DNA of 64,000 nt from Streptococcus orisratti DSM 15617 (GCF_000380105.1 NZ_KB904449.1:44377-108376), one strand, 5' to 3'. Shown: positions 51,450 to 63,820, counted from the stretch's first letter. Made by a program: numbers and translations. The notes: generated from the letters alone by a model not told the origin.

Positions 51450-52283
51450 TTACTTCACTGCGCCGTTGCTCATTCCTGAGATGATGTGCTTTTGGAAGAT
51501 GAGGTAAACGATTGTGATGGTAATAATACCGACGACGTATGAGGCAAAGCTTGGGCCGTAATCGCTGAGGTATTGACCTGTGTAGTTATATTGGAAGAGT
51601 GGCAATGACCATGACTCTGAAGATTTATTCAACATCAAGAGGGGTAACATGAAGTCATTCCAAAACCAAAGAGCATTGATAATCAAAGTTGTGGCATGCA
51701 TTGGTTTTAGCATAGGAAAGACAACTTTGCGGTATGTTGTAAATTTATCAGCTCCGTCAATTTCAGCAGCTTCATCCAAACTATCAGGAACACTCAATTT
51801 GATGTAACCAACGTACAAGAACAGAGTTTGAGGTACAGCATAAGTCAGATACAAGATAATCAAGCCCCAAATATTTGTCAAACCAAGTCGGCTCATCATA
51901 ACTGTGATTGGAATCATGATGACTTGAAATGGCACGAAAATTCCCAAAATCAACAAGCTATACATAATGTTAAAAGCACGTTTTTTGCTCATATTACGCG
52001 CAATGGAATAGGCTGCTGCAGGAATAAATAGGGTTACTAAAAGGACTGAAACCACTGTAATAATGGTTGAGTTCCAGAAATAGTGTCCGATACCGTCTGC
52101 CAGCAAACGTGCATAGTTGCTTAATGTAACTGGATTTGGAAAAGCAAAGAAATGTTGCATGATATCTTTAGTCGTCTTAAATGAACTAAAGACTGTTGCT
52201 AGCAATGGAATCAAAATCAAAATTGATCCCGTGACTAAGAGCACATATTTCCAAAAAGTATGATAACGTTCTTCTTTTTTCAT
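51450..52283 (-). CDS. msmG: Alpha-galactoside/oligosaccharide ABC permease MsmG (RafG)
   Basis: A 277-residue membrane permease of the MalG type with six or so spans. The ATPase-coupling EAA loop is EAAEIDGADKFTTYRKVVFP. It pairs with MsmF to import raffinose, melibiose and isomaltosaccharides in streptococci. The cognate ATPase (MsmK) is not encoded in the operon and is presumed elsewhere. It follows msmF after 12 bases. Confidence 0.92.
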   Translation of the reverse strand: MKKEERYHTFWKYVLLVTGSILILIPLLATVFSSFKTTKDIMQHFFAFPNPVTLSNYARLLADGIGHYFWNSTIITVVSVLLVTLFIPAAAYSIARNMSKKRAFNIMYSLLILGIFVPFQVIMIPITVMMSRLGLTNIWGLIILYLTYAVPQTLFLYVGYIKLSVPDSLDEAAEIDGADKFTTYRKVVFPMLKPMHATTLIINALWFWNDFMLPLLMLNKSSESWSLPLFQYNYTGQYLSDYGPSFASYVVGIITITIVYLIFQKHIISGMSNGAVK

Positions 52284-52295
52284 ATTTCACTCCAT

Positions 52296-53162
52296 TTATA
52301 CTTCGAAACGACTTGATAATTTCAATTGCAACATTGATACCAAAACAATAATAGCAAAGAGAATCAAGGCAATGGCGTTAGCATAACCATATTGGTTACT
52401 TGAAAAGGCATAATTGTAAACCAAAAGACCAATTGAAGTCGTTGAGTTACTTGGTCCACCACCAGTCAAAGCAAAGATTTGGTCAAAAGCGGTCAGCCCT
52501 GATTTTAGTGCCATGATGAAAACCATGGAAATACTTGGTAACAAATAAGGCAACTCAATGTTCCAGAAAGTTTGTTTGCTGCTAGCACCATCAATTGCTG
52601 CCGCTTCTGTGATTTCACTTGGAATGGTTTGAAGCCCAGACAAGAAGAGAATAATTGGCATCGCAACACCTTGCCATAGCATAACAAATATTGCTGCAAA
52701 AATGGCACCGCCAGACGTTCCTAGAAGGCTTGTTTTCAAAAATGCAATGTTCAAAGCTTCGCCAATGGCAGGTAAACCGTAGTTAAAGACTTGTTTGAAA
52801 ATCAAAGATACCGTCAACCCTGATAAAACAGCCGGAAAAAAGAACCAAGCTCTAAAGAAAGTTTTCCCTTTGATTTTAGCATTCAAAGCACGCGCCACCC
52901 AAATACCAATGACAATTTCTCCCACAATTAAAGCAAGAGTTAAAATTAAGGTAAAGCCAAGCGCCTTAAAGAATTTAGTATCTGTCATCAAAATTTTATA
53001 GTTATTGACACCCACAAAATCAAAATGATAAGTCAAACCAGTCCAGTTTGTAAAGCTATAAAAAGCTCCCTGAAACATTGGAAAATAGAAGAAAATAGCT
53101 TGTAAGATCAAAGGTACAATTAGAAACGTCCATCCCCAATACTTATTTAAAAATTTTCGCAT
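52296..53162 (-). CDS. msmF: Alpha-galactoside/oligosaccharide ABC permease MsmF (RafF)
   Basis: A 288-residue permease of the MalF type with six spans; the EAA loop reads EAAAIDGASSKQTFWNIELP. It forms the heterodimeric channel with MsmG. It follows the substrate-binding gene after 11 bases, in the usual E-F-G order. Confidence 0.92.
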   Translation of the reverse strand: MRKFLNKYWGWTFLIVPLILQAIFFYFPMFQGAFYSFTNWTGLTYHFDFVGVNNYKILMTDTKFFKALGFTLILTLALIVGEIVIGIWVARALNAKIKGKTFFRAWFFFPAVLSGLTVSLIFKQVFNYGLPAIGEALNIAFLKTSLLGTSGGAIFAAIFVMLWQGVAMPIILFLSGLQTIPSEITEAAAIDGASSKQTFWNIELPYLLPSISMVFIMALKSGLTAFDQIFALTGGGPSNSTTSIGLLVYNYAFSSNQYGYANAIALILFAIIVLVSMLQLKLSSRFEV

Positions 53163-53173
53163 AATCTACTCCT

Positions 53174-54445
53174 CTACTTCTTCACATCAGCTTTCATTGG
53201 GTTGAAGAAGGCATTTAACTCACTCGTGTATTGCTTAGCATCTTGATTCAAAAGATAGTTAGCTGTCAAGTTAAAGAAATCTCCTTCACTTGTCCAACTT
53301 TCACCAAGCCAGACATAATGTTTATCTGTAAATGCTAGCTGATAAAGCGGTGCAAGTGGAGAATTGTCATCTTCAACCACACCTTCTACAGATACTGGTG
53401 AGCCATCAACATCATAGTATTTCTGCATAGCTTTAGCTGATGCCATATAGGAAATAAATGTTTCACATTCTTTTTTGTGCTTTGTTGATGATGAAATTGA
53501 TAGCGCCAAATCTCCCGCACCGACAGTAACTTCTTGACCAACTTTTTCACCAGGAAAGGCAAAGGTTGAAATTTCAAAATCAGGATCTTGCTGTTTAATC
53601 GCTGCTAGTACCCATGAGCCACCTGGTAACATCAACGCTTTTTCAGTCGCAAATGCCACAACGGAATCGTTGTAAGAAGCACCTTCCCAGTTAGTTTGTT
53701 GATTGCCTTTATCAGCAAGTAAATCCAAACGCATTAGAACCTCTTTAACCTCGCTATCAGAAGTTGAAATAGAATTAACAGGAGAAAAACGAAGATAGTC
53801 ATTTGCCTTATCACCACTACCAGTCACACTAATATAGGCTAATTGATGATAACCATTTAAAGTCCAACCTTCACTACCAGCGAGCGCAAAGGGTGTTTCA
53901 CCGTCAGCCTTGATTTGTTTTACCAAAGCCTCAAATTCAGCCCAAGTTTCTGGAACTTTAAGTCCTAATTCGTCAAATTTTGTTTTATTAAAGTAAATTC
54001 CTGAAACATTGGCAGATAACGGCACACTATAAATTTTTCCGTTTACTGCATAGTTTTCTGCATAGTTATTTTTTATATTCTTGAGGTAGGATTTACCTGT
54101 CATATCTTCAAAATAACCTGCTTTTGCCCACTCTTTAAAATCGACATTCTGAGGATAAATGTTAATGACATCTGGAGCGTCACCTGCAAGCATACGTGTT
54201 TTTAGAACTGTTCCAGCACTTGGAACGCTTGTCATTTTAACGTGAATGTTAGGATTTTCAGCTTCAAAATCCTTAATAATCTCTTTTAACGTATCCACCA
54301 TTTCTGTCTTTTGATTGAAATATTCAATGGTTACCTTGCCATCAGCCGATGTGTCATCCTCTTTTGAACACGCCGTCAATGTTAAACTAGCAGTGACAGC
54401 TAAAGCTGCTATGCCAGCAGTTATCAATCGTTTACACCATTTCAT
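53174..54445 (-). CDS. msmE: Sugar-binding lipoprotein MsmE (RafE)
   Basis: A 423-residue family-1 solute-binding protein with a lipoprotein signal (lipobox LTAC, Cys26) that captures alpha-galactosides and related oligosaccharides outside the cell. AAGGAGG precedes the ATG by six bases. It follows aga after 11 bases. Substrate range is inferred from the operon. Confidence 0.92.
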   Translation of the reverse strand: MKWCKRLITAGIAALAVTASLTLTACSKEDDTSADGKVTIEYFNQKTEMVDTLKEIIKDFEAENPNIHVKMTSVPSAGTVLKTRMLAGDAPDVINIYPQNVDFKEWAKAGYFEDMTGKSYLKNIKNNYAENYAVNGKIYSVPLSANVSGIYFNKTKFDELGLKVPETWAEFEALVKQIKADGETPFALAGSEGWTLNGYHQLAYISVTGSGDKANDYLRFSPVNSISTSDSEVKEVLMRLDLLADKGNQQTNWEGASYNDSVVAFATEKALMLPGGSWVLAAIKQQDPDFEISTFAFPGEKVGQEVTVGAGDLALSISSSTKHKKECETFISYMASAKAMQKYYDVDGSPVSVEGVVEDDNSPLAPLYQLAFTDKHYVWLGESWTSEGDFFNLTANYLLNQDAKQYTSELNAFFNPMKADVKK

Positions 54446-54456
54446 TGAAAACCTCC

Positions 54457-56619
54457 TTACTGTTTCACGAAATAATATTGTTGACTAAGGTAATCGCCTT
54501 GTGGGAGAGTTACAGTCAAACCTGCATACATCAGTTCTGCACCTGAGAAGACTTGTCCTGTTTCTTGTAGACGATAGGTTGCCACTTCCTCTAAACCTTT
54601 CAGTTTGAGCGTTGTTTCGATTGTTTCAATCGTTGAAAGTGTGCGAACGTAAGTTACAACAGTTTTACCTTCATAGACAAATTGCACAGCCGCTTCATTT
54701 GCACCTTGTTCTGGATTGATGAGACGATAATGCTTCCCAAATTGAACAACTTGGCGAATATCTTTGTAATGAGCGACTTGAGCAGCAATCACTTCTTTAT
54801 CGCTTTCTGGTAAGCTTGTCAAATCAAGTTCGTAGCCAAGATTTCCCATCATAGCAACATTTCCACGTGTTTCAATTGGTGTGGTACGCCCCATCTGATG
54901 ATTTGGGCTTGCGGAGACATGTGAACCCATTGAGATAATTGGGTAAAGATAACTTGAACCATATTGAATTGGCAAACGAGAAATGGCATCTGTATTATCA
55001 CTAGCCCAAACTTGTGGGAAATAACGCATCATACCAAGATCGTTTCGACCACCTCCCCCTGAGCAAGATTCAAAGAGAATATTGCTATGTTTTTCAGTCA
55101 AATAGGACACCAAATCATACAAACCTAGCATGTAAACATGGGATTGCATCTTGGTAGCAAGAGCAGAATCACCATTTCCGATATTTGTGATGTTACGGTT
55201 ATAATCCCATTTGACATAATCAATAGCATTTTCTGTCAAAATCTTGTCAATAGCTGATTTAATATAAGCTACCACATCAGGGTTGGCAAGGTTAAGTACC
55301 AATTGATTACGAGAATAAGTATGAGCACGACCCTCGGCTTGAATAGCCCAATCAGGATGAGCACGGTAAAGGTCACTATCGACAGAAATCATTTCTGGCT
55401 CAAACCACAAGCCAAATTTCAAGCCTTTGGCATGAACTTTATCAATCAAATCACTCAATGGTCCACCGAGTTTTTCTTCATTGACAACCCAGTCACCAAG
55501 CGCACGATTATCGTCGAATCGATTTCCAAACCAACCATCATCTAAAACAAAGAGTTCAATACCGAGTTTACTTGCTTCATCAGCTAAATCCAGCAATTTT
55601 TCTTTCTTGAAATCAAAATAAGTCGCTTCCCAGTTATTGATAAGAATCGGACGCTCAACGTGGGCAAATTGTTTTGGCATGATGTGATTTTGCACAAATA
55701 ACTGGCTTTCTTGGCTTAAATGTGTCAAACCTTTTGCCGAATAAGTCATCAAAGCCACTGGCGTTTCAAAATTATCTCCAGCTGCTAATTGCCAAGCAAA
55801 GTTATCATCATTAATGCCAATTCCCAGACGAACTTCATTCAATTGATTTTTTTGGACAAATGCTTGGAAATTACCACTATAAAGTAATTGAAGAGCTAAA
55901 GCCTGACCAGCCTCCTCCGTCGCTGTCCCATCACACAAAATCATAGCTGGGGTCTGAGCGTGACCAGAAGCTCCGCGATTCGAAGCGATGCTAAAGATGC
56001 CTTGCTCAACTTTTTGACGACGAACTGTTTTCTCACGCGCATAAGCGCCTTGCAAAGTTATCACATCATAATTGCTAGCTGGCACGTCAAGCATTGTCGA
56101 TAAGGCACGATTGATAACAACAGCTTTATCAGATAGATTGCTAATCTTAGCAAAAGTTGAAATGCTAGTACAGTCTGCATAAGCTGTGTAATAAAGCGTC
56201 AGACGCAATTTAGCAAATTCATCTTCTAAGACAAACACTAGTGTCTCGGCGCTTTCTGTAGAATGAGGACTAGGTAATCCTGTTGCCTCAACAACTCCAT
56301 GTAAAATGTGACTATCTTTTAACTTAAATTGTGTTAATTCATTGTTATCATGTTGGATTTTAAGTGATGGGCAACGAAAATCACCAAAACCATGTACCCC
56401 GAAAATCTGACGTTGGGTATCATAGCTAAACGTACGATTATCAGGAGTCGGATTGCCTGAAAAAGCATGATCTTTCTCCAATATCGCATTTGAACCGTGA
56501 TAGTTAGCGATTTTGCCCCCAATATGACGAAGAAGCAAATCACCTTCTCGGTTCTCAATAATCATTGACATCTCTTTACTCTGAATGTAGAAAAGATTTC
56601 CTTTAATTATAATTCCCAT
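54457..56619 (-). CDS. aga: Alpha-galactosidase (GH36)
   Basis: A 720-residue intracellular GH36 enzyme that removes galactose from raffinose, melibiose and stachyose. The nucleophile lies in [10 protein letters not shown] (about residue 482), and the acid/base region in [15 protein letters not shown] and [10 protein letters not shown]. No signal peptide. It is the first gene of the operon; AAGGAG lies before the ATG. The galactose released would feed the Leloir genes at 44-48 kb; the remaining sucrose goes to GtfA. Confidence 0.96.
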   Translation of the reverse strand: MGIIIKGNLFYIQSKEMSMIIENREGDLLLRHIGGKIANYHGSNAILEKDHAFSGNPTPDNRTFSYDTQRQIFGVHGFGDFRCPSLKIQHDNNELTQFKLKDSHILHGVVEATGLPSPHSTESAETLVFVLEDEFAKLRLTLYYTAYADCTSISTFAKISNLSDKAVVINRALSTMLDVPASNYDVITLQGAYAREKTVRRQKVEQGIFSIASNRGASGHAQTPAMILCDGTATEEAGQALALQLLYSGNFQAFVQKNQLNEVRLGIGINDDNFAWQLAAGDNFETPVALMTYSAKGLTHLSQESQLFVQNHIMPKQFAHVERPILINNWEATYFDFKKEKLLDLADEASKLGIELFVLDDGWFGNRFDDNRALGDWVVNEEKLGGPLSDLIDKVHAKGLKFGLWFEPEMISVDSDLYRAHPDWAIQAEGRAHTYSRNQLVLNLANPDVVAYIKSAIDKILTENAIDYVKWDYNRNITNIGNGDSALATKMQSHVYMLGLYDLVSYLTEKHSNILFESCSGGGGRNDLGMMRYFPQVWASDNTDAISRLPIQYGSSYLYPIISMGSHVSASPNHQMGRTTPIETRGNVAMMGNLGYELDLTSLPESDKEVIAAQVAHYKDIRQVVQFGKHYRLINPEQGANEAAVQFVYEGKTVVTYVRTLSTIETIETTLKLKGLEEVATYRLQETGQVFSGAELMYAGLTVTLPQGDYLSQQYYFVKQ

Positions 56620-56637
56620 TACGCTTTCTCCTTAATG

Positions 56638-56708
56638 TTTACTAAAATTTTACCACCAAATTCCCCTTTGTTAAATGGTAGGATGTTGGACAAATATGGT
56701 AAAATGTT
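56638..56708. promoter_or_regulatory. Divergent aga/regulator promoters with repeated GGTARAAT boxes
   Basis: Two direct boxes GGTAGGATGTT (56677-56687) and GGTAAAATGTT (56698-56708) are 21 bases apart on the plus strand. A third, GGTAAAATTTT, is inverted at 56644-56654. The second and third contain the TAAAAT -10 elements of the regulator gene (56700-56705) and of aga (56647-56652). Direct repeats spaced by two helical turns fit an AraC-type activator. Confidence 0.65.
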
Positions 56709-56729
56709 GCTTATAGAGGAGATGATAAT

Positions 56730-57563
56730 TTGAACGTTCTAAATACCTATAATGAATTTGATACCAATAATTTTGATCTAAATGTTGACCACTACGGTGC
56801 TGAAATCTGCGAAGGTAATTACTCTTTTGGACCAACCCTTCGTGATAATTTTGTTTTGCATTTTATTGTTGATGGCAAAGGAAAATTTACTATTGATGGC
56901 CAAACTACCGAACTTGGTGTCGGTGATATGTTTATCCTTCCCAAAGGAAAAGTGACCTTCTATCAAGCTGATAGCAAACACCCTTGGACCTATCTTTGGG
57001 TGGGCTTTAGCGGGTCAAAAGCTGAAAATATTTTAAGTAAAACTCAGCTACTAGAACAATACTTCTGCCATTCGACACTTAAGTCCAAAGTACTTGATCA
57101 AATCGTCAAATTAACTCAATTTCGCGACCAAAAACTCGATGACGTAACTGAACTTCAACTGATTGCTGAACTTTATAAATTACTTGCCTACTTAATTGAA
57201 GAATCTCCCAGTAAAGCAGTCTCTGATGGTAGTATTCTTATTCAAAACTATATTAGACAAACTAAAAAAATAATTCATTCACAATATGGAACTTCTTTAA
57301 AAGTGGGAGAAATCGCAGATAAACTCAATCTTAACCGTAGTTACCTTTACAAGATTTTCAAAGAAGAAACTGGCTATGCCATCAAAGATTACATCGTCCA
57401 AGTTCGCATGGAAAAAAGTGCTGATTTACTTACCAACACTACTTTTCATATTTCAGAAGTCGCAAACGCCGTAGGCTTCACAGATGCCCTCGCATTTAGC
57501 AAAGCCTTCAAAAAATACTTCAACCAAAGCCCAAGCAATTACCGAAAAGCACTGAAAAAATAA
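56730..57563 (+). CDS. msmR: AraC-family activator of the alpha-galactoside operon (MsmR/RafR)
   Basis: A 277-residue regulator: N-terminal cupin-like sugar-sensing domain (about residues 15-150, with IDGQTTELGVGDMFILPKG) and a C-terminal double HTH of the AraC type (about 175-275; LKVGEIADKLNLNRSYLYKIF and FHISEVANAVGFTDALAFSK). TTG is the start, with GAGGAG eight bases upstream. It diverges from aga, as msmR does in S. mutans. Confidence 0.92.
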   Translation: MNVLNTYNEFDTNNFDLNVDHYGAEICEGNYSFGPTLRDNFVLHFIVDGKGKFTIDGQTTELGVGDMFILPKGKVTFYQADSKHPWTYLWVGFSGSKAENILSKTQLLEQYFCHSTLKSKVLDQIVKLTQFRDQKLDDVTELQLIAELYKLLAYLIEESPSKAVSDGSILIQNYIRQTKKIIHSQYGTSLKVGEIADKLNLNRSYLYKIFKEETGYAIKDYIVQVRMEKSADLLTNTTFHISEVANAVGFTDALAFSKAFKKYFNQSPSNYRKALKK

Positions 57564-57567
57564 GCAA

Positions 57568-57601
57568 AAAGCGGTAGGATTCTCTTACCTAACGTTTTTT
57601 T
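57568..57601 (+). terminator. Terminator of the AraC-type regulator gene
   Basis: Imperfect stem with arms AAAGCGGTAGG and CCTAACGTTT and a seven-T tail. Confidence 0.65.
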
Positions 57602-57615
57602 GACAGCACTCAAAT

Positions 57616-57641
57616 CCCCCAGGAGTCTAAGCTCTTGGGGG
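57616..57641 (-). terminator. Hairpin after the GH53 gene, probable terminator
   Basis: A 10-bp G/C-rich stem (CCCCCAGGAG / CTCTTGGGGG with one G-U) 18 bases beyond the galactanase stop. The T-tail on the minus strand is short (ATTTGAG). Confidence 0.55.
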
Positions 57642-57658
57642 TGAAATGAAATGTATAA

Positions 57659-59269
57659 CTAAGCGACTTTGACAAGTCTGACGTTATCAATGTTTAACCA
57701 TTTGTTAGCAGAGGCGTTGACGTAAATGCCAATTTCACATTTCCCATTTGTGACTTGGATGTTATCAATCGTGTACGTTTTCCATGTGCTAGAGTCTTTT
57801 AGGGAGATGTTTTGCTCACTGCCGCCATAGTTTTTGATATAAAGCTGAGCAGTCTCAAGGCTAGTGTCCCCCATGGCGTCAATGCTTAATTTGTAAGTAC
57901 CTGAGCCGAGGTTGCTAATCGTTTGATAAATGGAACTTTCAAAAGCTGTGTCTGACCAGAAAGTGAGCTTGTAACGTGTATCGTCGTAAACTTCTGTCTT
58001 GATACCTGCATTTTGACTGTTGGTCCATTTGTTCCAAGAAGATGGGGTTTCGGTATAACCGTCCCATTCAAAACTGTTATTAGCAACAACGTTTGTTAGG
58101 TTAGCGTAATTAAAGGCTTTGACGGCGCGTAGAGCATTTCCTGAGAAATCAAAGACCGCTTGATTTTCCCATTCATTACCCGTCACATCTGAAACACCAA
58201 GATATGACATACCTGCTTGTGTTGCCCATGAGACGTTGCCATTATACCAAAGTGGTTCCCAATAGAAGAAACCGAGACCGTTGTTATTTTTGACGTCTTT
58301 AATTTTATCAACCAAGTCTGTCAAAAATTCATACTGACCATCTTGGTTAGCTTTGTAACCACCAGCAGTCTCTTCTGTTGCCGTAAAGGCATTTGTTTTC
58401 TGGTCAGCATTATCAAGGGTATTTGCATAAGCTGTTTCAACCACAACAACTTTTTTGTTGTAGCGTTCGCTGATATTATCCATATTTTCAGAGAGTTCCG
58501 CTAATGTACCGTGCCAATATGGGTAATAAGAAATACCGACAATATCAAAATCAACGGATTGCTTAGTGATTTCGTCCAACCACCATTGAAAAGCTGATTT
58601 GTCACCGCCGTCTGCTAAATGAAGCATAATTGGGGTGTTGCTTTGCTGCGTGTCTTTCACAGCTTGAACACCAGATTTTAAGAAAGTCGCTAGGCGAGTG
58701 AATTCCTTTCCATCACCGCCCCAGCTTTTCCCGTAAGGCCAAAGCATACCGCTGTTTAATTCGTTTCCGATTTGCACCATATCAGGGTAAATGCCTTGTG
58801 ACTTCATCTGATTAAGGACATCAGTTGTGTAAGAATACACTGTTGAATTTAATTGTTCAAAGGATTGATTCTGCCAAGCTTTGGGAAGATTTTGTTTTCC
58901 GGGGTCAACCCAGAAATCGCTGTAATGAAAATCGATTAAGACTTTCAAGCCTTTATCTTTAGCACGTTTGGCTAATTTGAGTGTTCTGTTTAAGTCATTG
59001 GTTCCTGCGCCGTAAGCATTGCCATTTGCATCATAGGGGTCAACCCAGAGTCGCAAACGAACGTAGTTAACACCATTTTCTTTCAAAATGGTCAGCGGGT
59101 CTTTTTGAGTACCATTACTCTTGTAAATCACTCCGCTTTGTTCCATTTCATCAAGAATCGAAATATCAGCTCCGTTGATGAACTCATCTGCTTTAGTCAC
59201 GGTATTTCCAAGCGCAGCAAGACCAATAAGGGCAACAGTCGTCAAAAAAATCTTTTTTAGTATTTTCAT
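57659..59269 (-). CDS. Secreted arabinogalactan endo-beta-1,4-galactanase (GH53) with C-terminal carbohydrate-binding domain
   Basis: A 536-residue exported enzyme. Signal peptide residues 1-27 (ends VTKA-DE); GH53 catalytic domain about 30-385 with acid/base Glu170 in QIGNELNSG and nucleophile Glu278 in VVVVETAYA; C-terminal beta-sandwich about 395-535 (starts NNSFEWDGY) resembling a galactan-binding CBM61-type module. There is no LPXTG anchor, so it should be released or bound by the CBM. It cuts beta-1,4-galactan of pectin side chains into short galacto-oligosaccharides. It lies 30 bases after lacE, at the end of the PTS operon. Confidence 0.93.
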   Translation of the reverse strand: MKILKKIFLTTVALIGLAALGNTVTKADEFINGADISILDEMEQSGVIYKSNGTQKDPLTILKENGVNYVRLRLWVDPYDANGNAYGAGTNDLNRTLKLAKRAKDKGLKVLIDFHYSDFWVDPGKQNLPKAWQNQSFEQLNSTVYSYTTDVLNQMKSQGIYPDMVQIGNELNSGMLWPYGKSWGGDGKEFTRLATFLKSGVQAVKDTQQSNTPIMLHLADGGDKSAFQWWLDEITKQSVDFDIVGISYYPYWHGTLAELSENMDNISERYNKKVVVVETAYANTLDNADQKTNAFTATEETAGGYKANQDGQYEFLTDLVDKIKDVKNNNGLGFFYWEPLWYNGNVSWATQAGMSYLGVSDVTGNEWENQAVFDFSGNALRAVKAFNYANLTNVVANNSFEWDGYTETPSSWNKWTNSQNAGIKTEVYDDTRYKLTFWSDTAFESSIYQTISNLGSGTYKLSIDAMGDTSLETAQLYIKNYGGSEQNISLKDSSTWKTYTIDNIQVTNGKCEIGIYVNASANKWLNIDNVRLVKVA

Positions 59270-59299
59270 AATCTTTCTCCCTAGCTTTTCTAAAATAGG

Positions 59300-60979
59300 T
59301 TAGGCAAAGTAAGACATTACGAAGGCTACGGCACCTTCTGGGTCACGTGTTAATTTAATATATTCAGCACCTTTTGTAGCTGCTAACTTGATACCAAGCG
59401 CGTCAGTATCTTTCTTAATATCTTCGTAGAATGAATTAACTTGGGGAGCAAGCACAATCATGTCAAAATCTTTCATAATCTCATAATGTGAACCGTAAGC
59501 ACCTGCTGACGCTGTGATGTTTGCACCTGTGGCAGCGGCACCTTCAGTAAGAGCATTAGCAAGCATAGCGCTTGTACCAGCACCAGCACAAAGGACCAAA
59601 ACGTTGATTGGTTTATCAGTCGTGACTTTAACAGCTGGTTTTTCCTCAACAACTTTTTCAGCTGCAGTTTTTACTGGAGTTGCACTTTCAGTAGCGGCTT
59701 CTTGCGCAGCATTTTCAGCTTCTTCTTCAAGAAGTGAGGCATCATAAGCTTTGATGAATGGGAAGTAGATAATCGCATCAACAACGATTAAAACAAGGAC
59801 AAGAACAACAGCTAGAAGGCTAACGCCTGTACCAAGAATAAGTCCGATTGGCGCTGGTGTTGCCCAAGGAAGAACATACATGAAGCTGTTCATCTGAAGC
59901 ACATCAACGAAGAATTTGAAAATCCAAACGTTGGCAATTGGTGCCAAAAGGAATGGAATAAAGAAATATGGATTAAGAATAATCGGTGTTGCAAAAAGCA
60001 ATGGTTCGTTAACAGCGAAACTTACTGGGATAAATGAAGCTTTACCAACAGCCTTTAGTTGTTTTGATTTTGCAAAGAGTAGGAATAGGAAGGGAACGAC
60101 TAAAGTAGCACCTGTGCCACCCATTGTACCAACAAAGTTTCCAAGTCCGGCTGTAAGAACATTCGAAGCATGTTCCCCTGCTTTGGCTAACTGTAAGTTA
60201 GTTTCAACATTAGCGTAAATAACTGCAACAATAGCTGGTTCTACAATTGATGGACCATGCACACCAACGAACCAGAAGAGCGCCATAGCACCCCAGATAA
60301 TGGCAATTCCAAGGTAACCGTCTGCTGCTGTAAACAATGGTTGAAGAAGTGTGATAATTGCTTCTGCAAATGACGTACCAAAGAAATAACGGATGGCAGT
60401 ATCAATGAGAACAGCAGCAAAAACTGCAAATGAGAATGGAAAGACATCACGGAATGTTTGCGAAATAGTCCCTGGTACTTCCTTTGGCATCTTAATGGTG
60501 ATATCGCGCAACACACAGAACTTGTAAACATTGACGGTGATGAAGGCGGCTACAAAAGCAGCTAGAATCCCTTTTGTCCCCATATAGCCATTTGCCAAAC
60601 CACCATCAATTTGATCTGCGCTCAACAAAAGGAAACTAACAATTGATGCAAGCATAACAGAAACCGCATTGATTTTTTTATTGCTTGGCATTTGACGATT
60701 GACAGATTCTGCCAAACAGCGTGCCGTAGTTGCCGCAACAAGAATTGCAACAACCCCCATAGAATAACCGTAAACCTTCCAAAGCCAAGTAGAAAAAGCT
60801 TCTGGAAGTGTTATTCCTACAACTTCTGGCAAGGCAGCAATCAAGATAAAGATACTAGAAAAGAGAATCGCTGGCATGGCTGCTAAGAAACCATCACGTA
60901 TAGCACCAAGGTAAATATTGCGAGAAATTTTTTCAAAAAAAGGTTTCCCTTTTTCAATTTGTTGAATGAGTTTGTTCAT
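59300..60979 (-). CDS. lacE: PTS lactose-type EIICB
   Basis: A 559-residue permease of the lactose/cellobiose PTS family: EIIC membrane domain (about residues 1-410 with ten or so spans), an Ala/Glu-rich linker, and a C-terminal EIIB domain with phosphocysteine in VLCAGAGTSAML. It transports and phosphorylates beta-galactosides. ATG 60979 (MNKLIQQIEKGKPFFEKI) matches the family; the ATG at 61000 would add seven residues. A 141-base gap separates it from lacF. The natural substrate may be galactobiose/galactotriose rather than lactose, given its galactanase neighbour. Confidence 0.93.
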   Translation of the reverse strand: MNKLIQQIEKGKPFFEKISRNIYLGAIRDGFLAAMPAILFSSIFILIAALPEVVGITLPEAFSTWLWKVYGYSMGVVAILVAATTARCLAESVNRQMPSNKKINAVSVMLASIVSFLLLSADQIDGGLANGYMGTKGILAAFVAAFITVNVYKFCVLRDITIKMPKEVPGTISQTFRDVFPFSFAVFAAVLIDTAIRYFFGTSFAEAIITLLQPLFTAADGYLGIAIIWGAMALFWFVGVHGPSIVEPAIVAVIYANVETNLQLAKAGEHASNVLTAGLGNFVGTMGGTGATLVVPFLFLLFAKSKQLKAVGKASFIPVSFAVNEPLLFATPIILNPYFFIPFLLAPIANVWIFKFFVDVLQMNSFMYVLPWATPAPIGLILGTGVSLLAVVLVLVLIVVDAIIYFPFIKAYDASLLEEEAENAAQEAATESATPVKTAAEKVVEEKPAVKVTTDKPINVLVLCAGAGTSAMLANALTEGAAATGANITASAGAYGSHYEIMKDFDMIVLAPQVNSFYEDIKKDTDALGIKLAATKGAEYIKLTRDPEGAVAFVMSYFA

Positions 60980-61120
60980 GATACAACTTCCAAAGAACAT
61001 AGGCTTGGTTAGTTATTTCTGACACATCTTTAAAAGAAATAGGAGATGTCAAAAATGACTATCGAGAGGAGATTATGCTGTTACTAAGCCCTAGTTCAAC
61101 TTCCTTTCTTTTTTCAAAAA

Positions 61121-61432
61121 TTAGCGATTTTTATATAATTCAATAAAATCCGTAATGAGGTCACGTAGCAACAAGGTTGTCATCAAGTGGTCTTGACCGT
61201 GAACAAAGATGAAACCAAGTTCCAAATCTTCGCCACCTGCTTCTTGTGCTAACAATTGTGTTTGAGCATTGTGAGCTTTAGCCAAATTTTCGTCAGCATC
61301 TTTAATCGCTTTATCAACATTATCAAAGTTGCCAGAGCGAACTTCCTTAAGCAATTGAAGAAGTGTGCTTCTTGCATCACCTGAGTAAGCCACAATTTCA
61401 AAACCTAACATTTGTAATTCTTTTTTATCCAT
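61121..61432 (-). CDS. lacF: PTS lactose-type EIIA
   Basis: A 103-residue helical EIIA that passes phosphate from HPr to the EIIB domain of LacE. The phosphohistidine lies in VHGQDHLMTTLLL (about residues 76-82). It has the full length of the LacF family and follows lacG after 12 bases. Confidence 0.94.
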   Translation of the reverse strand: MDKKELQMLGFEIVAYSGDARSTLLQLLKEVRSGNFDNVDKAIKDADENLAKAHNAQTQLLAQEAGGEDLELGFIFVHGQDHLMTTLLLRDLITDFIELYKNR

Positions 61433-61444
61433 TTTCTAAATCCC

Positions 61445-63692
<2,248 letters not shown>

Positions 63693-63722
63693 TATATCCT
63701 CCCTTAAAAGATTTTGACAAAT

Positions 63723-63797
63723 AAAAAACCGCAAACAAACTAGAGCCTCCTCCTCTAGGTCATTTGCGGTCTTGCCTAATTATCTTAGTTACAATCC
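63723..63797 (-). promoter_or_regulatory. RAT antiterminator and overlapping terminator of the lac operon
   Basis: The 30 bases at 63768-63797 (minus strand, beginning GGATTGTAACT and ending AGGCAAGACC) match the LicT/LacT ribonucleic antiterminator. Its last bases overlap the 5' arm of a terminator (ACCGCAAA / TTTGCGGT, 63728-63770) with a T-tail. The two structures exclude each other, as in known BglG-family switches. Confidence 0.88.
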
Positions 63798-63820
63798 ACT
63801 CTATTAACTTCTACGGTTAT

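Noticed and set aside
56602..56625. cre site at the aga start (GAGAAAGCGTAATGGG)
   Set aside because: Too many mismatches to the consensus (at least four of the defined positions).
61024..61049. Hairpin ACATCT/AGATGT in the lacF-lacE gap
   Set aside because: Only six A/T-rich pairs with a 14-base loop and no T-tail; likely chance.
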